Shown here one piece after another: positions 1 through 5,704 of a stretch of DNA of 5,704 bases. Every line of letters starts with the position of its first letter. Position 1 is the first letter of the stretch. Made by a program: the position numbers and the translations under genes. A model generated the notes under the pieces. That model was not told where the DNA came from, did not search any database, and saw only the letters and a program-made list of their open reading frames with translations. Source of the DNA: Flavobacteriaceae bacterium (GTDB taxonomy: Bacteria > Bacteroidota > Bacteroidia > Flavobacteriales > Flavobacteriaceae); NCBI GenBank assembly GCA_002700405.1, contig PACY01000034.1, positions 9,790-15,493 of the forward strand. The letters run 5' to 3'.

Positions 1-40
1 ATGATTAAGAAATAATTTTTCCATTAAATAAATATATAAA

Positions 41-76
41 AACTGAAGCTATATATGAATAGGCCTGTTTTCAGTT
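41..76 (-). terminator. Weak candidate intrinsic terminator of lpdA
   Basis: A perfect 7-bp inverted repeat pairs AACTGAA at 41-47 with TTCAGTT at 70-76, around a 22-nt loop that contains the lpdA stop codon. Read on the minus strand, the second arm runs straight into a run of five T residues followed by AT-rich sequence, the order expected of a rho-independent terminator. Against it, the stem has only two G-C pairs and the loop is long, so it would be weak, and such repeats arise by chance in AT-rich DNA. Nothing else resembling a terminator is visible in positions 1-48. Confidence 0.22.
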
Positions 77-1455
77 GCTGAGAGTGCCGCTTCTTTTATG
101 GCCTCTGAAAAAGTAGGATGAGCATGAGAAATCCTTGCAATATCTTCAGCTGAGGCCTTAAACTCCATTGCAACAACAGCTTCTGAAATTAAGTCTGCAC
201 ATCTTGCGCCAATCATATGAATACCCAAAATCTCATCTGTATTTTTGTCTGCAAGTATTTTAACAAATCCATCTAAATCTGAACTTACCCTACTTCTACC
301 TAATGCTCTCATTGGGAATTGACCACTTTTATAGTCTATATTACTCGATTTTAGTTGTTCTTCTGTTTTGCCTACAGAAGCAACTTCAGGCCATGTATAA
401 ACAACCCCCGGTATTAAATTATAATTAATATGCGGTTTTTGTCCAGCAATTACTTCAGCTACTAAAACTCCCTCCTCTTCTGCTTTATGTGCAAGCATAG
501 CTCCTCTTACAACATCTCCAATTGCATAGATATTACTAAATTTTGTTTGCATATTTTCATTTACCTCAATCTGACCCGCTTTATTTGTTTCTAATCCTGC
601 GGCATTTAAATTTAAACCTTCAGTAAATGGCTTCCTACCTATAGCTATTAGGCAATAATCACCTTGAAGATTTTTTTCATTACCATCCTTGTCTGTAGCA
701 AGAATTGATACTGTTTTTTCTTTTCTATCAATTGAAGAAACCTTATGGGATAAATAAAACTCGATTTTACTCTTCTTTAACACCTTTAAAAGTTCTTTTG
801 ACAAGCTAGAATCCATTCCTGCAATTATTCTATCCTGATATTCAACTACTGAAACCTTTGCTCCTAACCTACTATATACTTGACCTAGTTCAAGACCAAT
901 AACTCCTCCTCCAACAATTATTAAATGCTTAGGGACTTCTTTAAGGCTTAAAGCTTCAGTAGAAGAAATAATTCTTTCTTTATCAATGTCTGCAAAAGGG
1001 AGTGCTGATGGTTTGCTGCCTGTAGCTATAATAATATTCTTAGAATTAATTGTTTTAGAAACTTTTCCGTCAATAATCAGATCAACATTATTACTGTCTT
1101 TAAAGGATCCTAAACCATTATATACATCAATTTTATTCTTTTTCATTAAGAAATCAATCCCCTTAGTTGTTTGATCTACAACAGCCTGCTTTCTTCCAAT
1201 CATCTTAGACAAATCAAATTTAATCTCTCCATCAACATTGATTCCATGTTCTGGGAATTTTTTAATTGCTTCTTCATAGTGATGAGATGAATCTAATAGT
1301 GCTTTACTTGGGATACAACCAACATTTAAACAAGTTCCTCCCATAGTTGAGTATTTCTCAATTATAGCTGTTCTCATTCCTAGTTGAGCTGATCTAATTG
1401 CAGCAACATAACCGCCAGGTCCTGACCCAATAACTAAAACGTCATATGATTCCAT
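49..1455 (-). CDS. lpdA: Dihydrolipoyl dehydrogenase (E3 component)
   Basis: This 468-residue FAD-dependent disulfide oxidoreductase reoxidises dihydrolipoamide on the lipoyl domains of pyruvate, 2-oxoglutarate or branched-chain dehydrogenase complexes, or on glycine-cleavage H protein, passing electrons to NAD+ in the cytoplasm. Motifs in order: the N-terminal FAD-binding GSGPGG (residues 10-15); the redox-active disulfide Cys42-Cys47 in GGTCLNVGCIPSK; IATGS (143-147); the second Rossmann motif GGGVIG (182-187), with Glu205 at the end of the following strand, as expected for NAD rather than NADP; the second FAD motif AIGD (311-314); and a C-terminal dimerisation domain with the active-site pair His446 and Glu451 in HAHPTFSE. 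The length is typical for the family, and there is no N-terminal lipoyl domain. The ATG at 1453-1455 places the FAD motif right at the N terminus, as in homologues. The stop is TAG. No E1 or E2 gene lies in the window, so which complex it serves cannot be told; being a stand-alone gene would fit sharing among several. Mercuric reductase and glutathione reductase are unlikely given the disulfide context and the HPTFSE motif. Confidence 0.96.
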   Translation of the reverse strand: MESYDVLVIGSGPGGYVAAIRSAQLGMRTAIIEKYSTMGGTCLNVGCIPSKALLDSSHHYEEAIKKFPEHGINVDGEIKFDLSKMIGRKQAVVDQTTKGIDFLMKKNKIDVYNGLGSFKDSNNVDLIIDGKVSKTINSKNIIIATGSKPSALPFADIDKERIISSTEALSLKEVPKHLIIVGGGVIGLELGQVYSRLGAKVSVVEYQDRIIAGMDSSLSKELLKVLKKSKIEFYLSHKVSSIDRKEKTVSILATDKDGNEKNLQGDYCLIAIGRKPFTEGLNLNAAGLETNKAGQIEVNENMQTKFSNIYAIGDVVRGAMLAHKAEEEGVLVAEVIAGQKPHINYNLIPGVVYTWPEVASVGKTEEQLKSSNIDYKSGQFPMRALGRSRVSSDLDGFVKILADKNTDEILGIHMIGARCADLISEAVVAMEFKASAEDIARISHAHPTFSEAIKEAALSATENRPIHI

Positions 1456-1478
1456 AAATTCTATTTTAAAACAGTTAT

Positions 1479-1508
1479 CAAAAATACAAATGTTTTAAGT
1501 TTGATCAA
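1479..1508 (-). promoter_or_regulatory. Candidate Bacteroidota-type promoter of lpdA
   Basis: On the minus strand, TATTTTTG (plus-strand 1479-1486) matches the Bacteroidota -7 consensus TAnnTTTG exactly. A TTG (1506-1508) lies upstream with a 19-bp spacer, the usual distance to the -33 element of primary-sigma promoters in this phylum. Transcription would begin near 1474, giving a leader of roughly 18-20 nt before the lpdA ATG, with no Shine-Dalgarno sequence. The motif match is direct; promoter function is inferred. In DNA this AT-rich, chance matches are not rare, but the position and spacing both fit. Confidence 0.45.
1496..1503 (+). promoter_or_regulatory. Candidate -7 element of the nhaC promoter
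   Basis: TAAGTTTG is a perfect match to the Bacteroidota -7 consensus TAnnTTTG, facing nhaC. It would start transcription near 1508 and give a leader of about 65-70 nt before the ATG at 1577. No TTG lies at the expected distance upstream (around 1474-1476 the sequence reads GTT), so only half of the promoter is recognisable. The element is 9 bp from the oppositely oriented lpdA -7 element, and its last three bases form one arm of the palindrome TTGATCAA (1501-1508). Confidence 0.35.
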
Positions 1509-1576
1509 TGAAATTTTTCCAATTAATCCAGTTTAATTAAATTTAATTGTATTTTATACATATATTGTTGCAATTC

Positions 1577-3019
1577 ATGGTTGAAACAAATAATCAAATT
1601 TCTCTTACAAAAGCACTAATCCCTATATGTGTTTTAATTTCTTTATTAGCATATAATATTATTTTCTTTGAAAATAAAGACTGGTTTGGTGAAAACACTT
1701 ATCAAATAATATTATTGCTAGGAGCTTCTTTAGCTGCTATTATGGGATTAATAGACAAGGTTTCAATTAATCATATAGTTAGCAAAATATTTTCTAGTAT
1801 AAAAAGCATTGCAATACCGATAGTTATTTTACTACTAGTTGGTGCTTTAGCTGGAACATGGAAAGTAAGTGGAGTTATTCCAGCAATGGTGTATTATGGA
1901 TTAAATTTAATTGACCCATCGGTATTCTTACCTCTTACGTTAATTGTAACTGCTGTTGTGTCTCTTACAACTGGAAGTTCATACACCACATCAGCTACTG
2001 TTGGTATTGCTTTGGTTGCAGTTGGTACTGCTTTTAACATATCACCAGGCATGACAGCAGGCGCTGTAATTTCTGGAGCATATTTTGGAGATAAGATGTC
2101 ACCACTTAGTGATACCACTAACCTTGCGCCAGCAATGGCAGGTGGCGATTTATATGCTCATATAAAATATATGACACTAACTACTGTACCTACATTTATT
2201 ATAACTTTTATAGTCTTCTCTTTAATTAGTTTCAATATTGACACTTCTATAACTGGAGACATGTCTAGTATAATTAGTTTGTCTGATACAATTTCAAATG
2301 ATTTTTATATTTCTCCGGTATTATTCCTTGTCCCTGTATTAGTAATATTTTTGGCATACTTAAAGATTAGACCAATCATAGCCCTATCTTCTGGGGTATT
2401 TTTAGCAGTTATATTTGCTTTAATTTTTCAACAAAATATTTTAGAAACAATTGATTCATCAGACCTAAATGCTGTTTTTAATTCAGTTTTTTTAGACACT
2501 GAAATTCCTACAGAAAATAATAGAATAATAAGACTTTATAATTCAGGTGGTATGAAAGGCATGTTGTGGACAATTAACCTAACACTATGTGCAATGGTCT
2601 TTGGAGGATCGATGGATGCAATTGGCGCATTATCAAAAATTACCAGCACCCTTTTAGAAAGAGCAAAAAACATGTTTGGCTTATTTGTAAGCACCGTAAT
2701 TAGTTGCTTAGGCATTAATATAGCTGCTTCAGACCAATATCTTGCAATTGTTATACCTGGAAAAATGTTTAAAAATGCTTATAAAGAAAGAGGGTTAGCT
2801 CCTGAAAATCTAAGCAGAACATTAGAAGACTCTGGCACTGTAACATCTGCTCTAATTCCTTGGAATACGTGTGGAGCATATCACTACGGTGTTCTAGGAG
2901 TAAGTGTGCCTGAATATTTTATTTATGCTATTTTTAACTGGATGAGTCCAATAATGACATTAATTTATGCTGGATTTTCAATTAAAATAAGAAGAATCTT
3001 AAAAGCTAAAACTTTATAA
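1577..3019 (+). CDS. nhaC: Na+/H+ antiporter, NhaC family
   Basis: A 480-residue polytopic inner-membrane protein of the NhaC family, which exchanges Na+ for H+ and so supports pH homeostasis and sodium export. Signature blocks: a glycine/serine/threonine-rich stretch TTGSSYTTSATVG (131-143); GAYFGDKMSPLSDTTNLAPA (167-186), the hallmark of the family with polar residues in the transport core; ASDQYLAIVIPGKMF (384-398); and LEDSGTVTSALIPWNTCGA (416-434). Hydrophobic segments lie near 12-31, 43-58, 77-92, 116-150, 200-220, 246-285, 330-347, 367-383, 420-441 and 446-467, consistent with about 10-12 membrane passes; residues 286-328 form a polar loop. The frame is open back to a TTG at 1547, which would add MYFIHILLQF; ATG 1577 is preferred because ATG starts are much commoner and the signature spacing needs no extension. 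No Shine-Dalgarno sequence precedes either. It lies divergent from lpdA and 62 bp upstream of ftsK. Ion and stoichiometry preference cannot be read from sequence; some NhaC-like proteins couple exchange to organic solutes such as malate and lactate (MleN), so assignment is to the family. Confidence 0.92.
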   Translation: MVETNNQISLTKALIPICVLISLLAYNIIFFENKDWFGENTYQIILLLGASLAAIMGLIDKVSINHIVSKIFSSIKSIAIPIVILLLVGALAGTWKVSGVIPAMVYYGLNLIDPSVFLPLTLIVTAVVSLTTGSSYTTSATVGIALVAVGTAFNISPGMTAGAVISGAYFGDKMSPLSDTTNLAPAMAGGDLYAHIKYMTLTTVPTFIITFIVFSLISFNIDTSITGDMSSIISLSDTISNDFYISPVLFLVPVLVIFLAYLKIRPIIALSSGVFLAVIFALIFQQNILETIDSSDLNAVFNSVFLDTEIPTENNRIIRLYNSGGMKGMLWTINLTLCAMVFGGSMDAIGALSKITSTLLERAKNMFGLFVSTVISCLGINIAASDQYLAIVIPGKMFKNAYKERGLAPENLSRTLEDSGTVTSALIPWNTCGAYHYGVLGVSVPEYFIYAIFNWMSPIMTLIYAGFSIKIRRILKAKTL

Positions 3020-3025
3020 TATGAC

Positions 3026-3033
3026 TAGTCTTG
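3026..3033 (+). promoter_or_regulatory. Imperfect -7-like element before ftsK
   Basis: TAGTCTTG in the 62-bp nhaC-ftsK gap differs from the Bacteroidota -7 consensus TAnnTTTG at one defined position (C for the first T of TTTG). It would start transcription about 45 nt before the ftsK ATG. I see no clear paired -33 TTG, which would lie inside the end of nhaC. It is listed because it is the best candidate for an ftsK-proximal promoter; read-through from nhaC is equally possible. Confidence 0.15.
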
Positions 3034-3081
3034 TTTTCTTAAAGATTACTAACTTGCATGTTTTGTTCCAATCATTAGCTT

Positions 3082-5448
3082 ATGGCAACTGCAAATAATA
3101 AAAAAAATAAGTTTTCCTTTTCATTTAAAAGTGAGAAAAAAGAAATGTCAAGCTCACGAAGACTATTATATGGCAGCTCTTTAATCATTTTATCTTTAAT
3201 ATTTTTTATCTCTTTCACATCATACTTTTTTTCCGGCCATATTGATCAAAGCTCACTTTTTGAGTTATCTAACAGAGATTTAGTCTCAGAAAACTGGATG
3301 AGTAAACTGGGGGCGCTATTAAGTCACTTTTTTATTTACTTGGGATTTGGAATATCTTCATATATATTAAGCTTTCTTATCTTATTATCAGGTCTTTATA
3401 TACTTTTAGATTTAAAAAACAGAAAGCTTATAAAAAATTGGCTATGGGGATTCTATTTAATGGTTTTTGGTTCAATATTTTTTGCATTAGTTGAAAGTTC
3501 CGGTGAATACTCAGGGGTAATTGGGTATGAGATAAACAATCTTTTAACTGATTATATTGGAGTAATTGGGACATCATTCCTGCTATTTTTACTAGCTATG
3601 ATATATCTAACAGTAAGGCTAAATCTAAGATTAGAAGATATCTCTAGAATATATAAAATGAATTGGTTTTATACACAGATTTTATCAATCTTTAAGAGAA
3701 AACAAAAAACAATAAATGAAGAAATTCAAGAAGCAAGTGTCTCAAATACTGCAGATAACACTACGAGCAATGAAGAAGTTAAAGCTGAAAAAGAAACAAT
3801 TATTCAAGAAAATGTAGATAAAAAAATCCCTAAAACAAAAACTGATATAACAAAAGGAAAAGAGGAGATTAATATTGAAGTTGAAAAAATTATTGAAGAG
3901 AAGTCAGAAACTGACAACCTATCTGATAAGTTGGTTGAAAATTTCGGTCTTTTTGATCCAAAATTAGAGCTTGGTAATTTTCAATTTCCATCATTAGAGC
4001 TATTAAAAAAATATGATAGTGAGAAAATAAATATAGATAAAGATGAACTTGAAGAAAATAAGGATAGAATTGTAGAAACATTAGGAAACTACAATATTAA
4101 AATTTCTAGCATTAAAGCAACTGTTGGACCAACTGTTACTTTATATGAAATAATTCCAGATGCAGGAGTTAGAATCTCTAAAATAAAAAATCTAGAAGAT
4201 GATATAGCGCTTTCTCTATCAGCGCTAGGAATTAGAATTATTGCTCCAATTCCTGGAAGAGGAACTATTGGAATAGAGGTTCCTAATAAAAATTCAACAA
4301 TTGTTTCAATGCATTCCGTAATATCTTCAGAAAAATTTCAGCAATCTGAAATGGAATTACCAATAGCAATTGGTAAAACTATTAGCAATGAAACATTAGT
4401 AGTAGATCTTGTAAAAATGCCTCACTTACTTATGGCTGGAGCTACTGGTCAAGGTAAATCTGTCGGACTGAATGCTGTATTAACATCTTTGTTATATAAA
4501 AAACACCCTGCTGAAGTTAAATTTGTTTTAGTTGATCCAAAGAAAGTAGAGCTTACTTTATTCAATAAAATTGAAAGACATTATTTAGCAAAACTACCTG
4601 ACTCTGAAGATGCTATAATAACAGATAATAAGAAAGTTATTTATACGCTTAATTCGTTATGTATTGAGATGGATAACAGATATGAATTATTAAAAAATGC
4701 ATCTTGCAGAAATATAGTTGAATACAATAAGAAATTTAAAGCTAGAAAACTGAATCCAAATGACGGGCATCAGTTCTTACCTTATATAATTTTAGTCATT
4801 GATGAATTTGCAGATTTGATTATGACTGCTGGAAAAGAAGTAGAAACTCCTATAGCAAGACTAGCTCAACTGGCAAGAGCTATAGGAATACATCTAATTA
4901 TCGCAACTCAACGACCTTCAGTAAATGTAATTACAGGAGTAATTAAAGCAAATTTCCCCGCTAGAATTGCATTTAGAGTAACTTCTAAAATAGATTCAAG
5001 AACTATATTAGACAGCTCTGGTGCAGATCAATTAATTGGACGTGGTGATATGCTATTTAATCAAGGAAATGAAATTATAAGACTTCAATGTGCTTTTGTA
5101 GATACTGATGAAATAGAAGCATTAACTGACTATATTGGCTCACAAAAAGCATATGTAAGTGCTCACAATCTTCCTGAGTATGTAGGAGAAGAAAGTGGCA
5201 CAAATCTTGATATAGATATAGATGACAGAGACGCGTTATTTAGAGAAGCTGCAGAAGTAATTGTAATTGCTCAACAAGGGTCTGCATCGCTTTTGCAAAG
5301 AAAACTAAAATTAGGATATAATAGAGCTGGCAGACTTATTGATCAACTTGAGGCTGCTGGAATTGTTGGACCATTTGAAGGAAGTAAGGCTAGACAAGTT
5401 CTAGTAACTGATCTTCAATCATTAGACAAACACCTTGAAAATGAATAA
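3082..5448 (+). CDS. ftsK: DNA translocase FtsK/SpoIIIE
   Basis: A 788-residue septal DNA translocase that moves chromosome ends across the closing division septum and, in studied bacteria, activates XerCD recombination at dif. It has the full family layout: a lysine-rich cytoplasmic N terminus (1-28); four predicted membrane segments (about 29-50, 80-110, 119-137 and 160-179); a charged Lys/Glu/Asn-rich linker (about 203-285); an alpha domain (about 286-420) with the FtsK-typical VGPTVTLYEIIPDAGVR region (348-364); and a RecA-like motor with Walker A GATGQGKS (453-460), FVLVDPKKVELT (481-492), Walker B LVIDEFAD (571-578) and ATQRPSVNVITGVIKANFP (608-626). A C-terminal winged-helix gamma domain (about 714-775) contains LGYNRAGRLIDQLEAAGIVGPFEGSKAR-type sequence, which in characterised FtsK proteins reads orienting DNA motifs. 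Length is usual for Bacteroidota and much shorter than E. coli FtsK, whose linker is several hundred residues. The ATG at 3082 gives the expected short basic leader before the first membrane segment. The gene ends inside the start of the LolA-like gene, suggesting co-translation. No missing key residues are seen. Confidence 0.97.
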   Translation: MATANNKKNKFSFSFKSEKKEMSSSRRLLYGSSLIILSLIFFISFTSYFFSGHIDQSSLFELSNRDLVSENWMSKLGALLSHFFIYLGFGISSYILSFLILLSGLYILLDLKNRKLIKNWLWGFYLMVFGSIFFALVESSGEYSGVIGYEINNLLTDYIGVIGTSFLLFLLAMIYLTVRLNLRLEDISRIYKMNWFYTQILSIFKRKQKTINEEIQEASVSNTADNTTSNEEVKAEKETIIQENVDKKIPKTKTDITKGKEEINIEVEKIIEEKSETDNLSDKLVENFGLFDPKLELGNFQFPSLELLKKYDSEKINIDKDELEENKDRIVETLGNYNIKISSIKATVGPTVTLYEIIPDAGVRISKIKNLEDDIALSLSALGIRIIAPIPGRGTIGIEVPNKNSTIVSMHSVISSEKFQQSEMELPIAIGKTISNETLVVDLVKMPHLLMAGATGQGKSVGLNAVLTSLLYKKHPAEVKFVLVDPKKVELTLFNKIERHYLAKLPDSEDAIITDNKKVIYTLNSLCIEMDNRYELLKNASCRNIVEYNKKFKARKLNPNDGHQFLPYIILVIDEFADLIMTAGKEVETPIARLAQLARAIGIHLIIATQRPSVNVITGVIKANFPARIAFRVTSKIDSRTILDSSGADQLIGRGDMLFNQGNEIIRLQCAFVDTDEIEALTDYIGSQKAYVSAHNLPEYVGEESGTNLDIDIDDRDALFREAAEVIVIAQQGSASLLQRKLKLGYNRAGRLIDQLEAAGIVGPFEGSKARQVLVTDLQSLDKHLENE

Positions 5449-5704
5449 AAATTATAACATAAAAAAAATCATATTTCTATTTATTGCAATTATTTCATCG
5501 AATAATATAGCGGTAAGTCAGGAGGCTAATGAAGCAGAAAAGCTTTTAAATAAAGTTTCTGAAAATATTAAAAGCTACGATAACATATATATTAATTACA
5601 CTTATACCCTTTCAAATTTAGAAGAAGATATTAATCAAACAAACAAAGGAAGTTTTGTCACTGAAAATGATAATTGGAAATTTGTTATGCTTGGAGTAAC
5701 TAGA
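5441..5704 (+). CDS. lolA: LolA-like outer-membrane lipoprotein carrier, 5' part
   Basis: The first 88 codons of a gene that runs off the window. The product begins with a Sec signal peptide: a basic n-region (Lys3, Lys8, Lys9), a hydrophobic core IIFLFIAII (10-18), and a likely cleavage after Ala-Val-Ser at residue 26, leaving Gln27 first. No cysteine follows, so it is a soluble periplasmic protein and not a lipoprotein. The mature start NEAEKLLNKVSENIKSYDNI (30-49), then INYTYTLSNLEEDINQTNKG (51-70), resembles Bacteroidota LolA-family proteins (COG2834), in which helix alpha-1 leads into the first strands of the open beta-barrel that binds lipoprotein acyl chains. LolA moves lipoproteins from the LolCDE transporter to the outer membrane. 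The start overlaps the ftsK stop in ATGAATAA, in the +1 frame relative to ftsK. No Shine-Dalgarno sequence is seen. A ftsK-lolA pairing is common in Bacteroidota and supports the call. The symbol is by family similarity only, since the C-terminal half is not visible. Confidence 0.82.
   Translation, partial: MNKNYNIKKIIFLFIAIISSNNIAVSQEANEAEKLLNKVSENIKSYDNIYINYTYTLSNLEEDINQTNKGSFVTENDNWKFVMLGVTR

Noticed and set aside
1..24. Minus-strand ATG at 22-24, open for 8 codons to the window edge (MEKLFLNH), 24 nt downstream of the lpdA stop
   Set aside because: It could be the start of a gene following lpdA, but eight codons in AT-rich DNA are no evidence, and a weak terminator-like repeat lies between. 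It cannot be judged without the flanking sequence.
986..1174. Plus-strand open frame of 62 codons opposite lpdA
   Set aside because: It lies entirely inside lpdA, which has full motif support. The translation has no recognisable features and is a by-product of antisense codon bias.
1521..1548. Repeated AATTAA/TTTAATT units (TTTAATT at 1532-1538 and 1542-1548, 10 bp apart) upstream of nhaC
   Set aside because: The one-helical-turn spacing is suggestive of an operator, but the units are pure A/T in an A/T-rich leader, where such repeats are expected by chance.
1456..1576. Search of the longest non-coding stretch for a riboswitch, small RNA, tRNA or attachment site
   Set aside because: The 121 bp are A/T-rich, with no stable stem, no conserved aptamer-like blocks and no direct repeats indicating insertion. 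Only the promoter-like elements already listed could be supported.
1894..2118. Minus-strand open frame of 74 codons opposite nhaC
   Set aside because: It lies across the most conserved NhaC block. The translated peptide shows no domain or signal and has no start context of its own.
3012..3044. Possible hairpin after nhaC: GACTAGTC palindrome (3023-3030) and outer arms CTTTA (3012-3016) and TAAAG (3040-3044)
   Set aside because: The palindrome would leave only a 2-nt loop, the outer arms are 5 bp with one G-C pair each, and no clean T run follows. It does not meet the form of an intrinsic terminator.
3890..4081. Minus-strand open frame of 63 codons opposite ftsK
   Set aside because: It is antisense to the ftsK linker and alpha-domain start, and its composition simply mirrors the Lys/Glu/Ile-rich coding strand.

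Overview
The window comes from an AT-rich bacterial chromosome, by eye roughly one third G+C. It most resembles the Bacteroidota, probably a Flavobacteriales-type organism. Four observations point there: the ftsK homologue has the Bacteroidota-style Walker A GATGQGKS; it is followed directly by a LolA-like gene in the COG2834 style of that phylum; no gene start has a convincing Shine-Dalgarno sequence; and perfect TAnnTTTG (-7) promoter elements lie in the only divergent intergenic region. No genus or species can be assigned from the sequence alone.

Layout. Positions 1-48 are non-coding as far as can be seen. lpdA (dihydrolipoyl dehydrogenase) lies on the minus strand at 49-1455. A divergent intergenic stretch at 1456-1576 carries candidate promoters in both directions, close together. 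On the plus strand, an nhaC-family Na+/H+ antiporter gene (best start ATG 1577, end 3019) is followed after 62 bp by an ftsK/spoIIIE-family DNA translocase gene (3082-5448). The ftsK stop overlaps by 8 bp the start of a LolA-like lipoprotein-carrier gene (5441 to the window edge, 88 codons seen).

Functions. LpdA is the E3 flavoenzyme shared by 2-oxoacid dehydrogenase and glycine-cleavage complexes. NhaC exchanges Na+ and H+ across the inner membrane, which fits a marine or otherwise sodium-exposed life, although that habitat is an inference. FtsK pumps chromosomal DNA at the division septum. LolA carries outer-membrane lipoproteins through the periplasm. ftsK and lolA look translationally coupled. 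nhaC probably lies in the same directional unit, but a separate ftsK promoter cannot be excluded. lpdA is transcribed away from the others.

All three complete genes are intact, with the expected catalytic or signature motifs. I see no mobile element, CRISPR array, tRNA, rRNA, frameshift or sign of transfer. This looks like an ordinary housekeeping region, and I found no credible evidence of an undescribed system. The observations below are modest ones about regulation and gene architecture.
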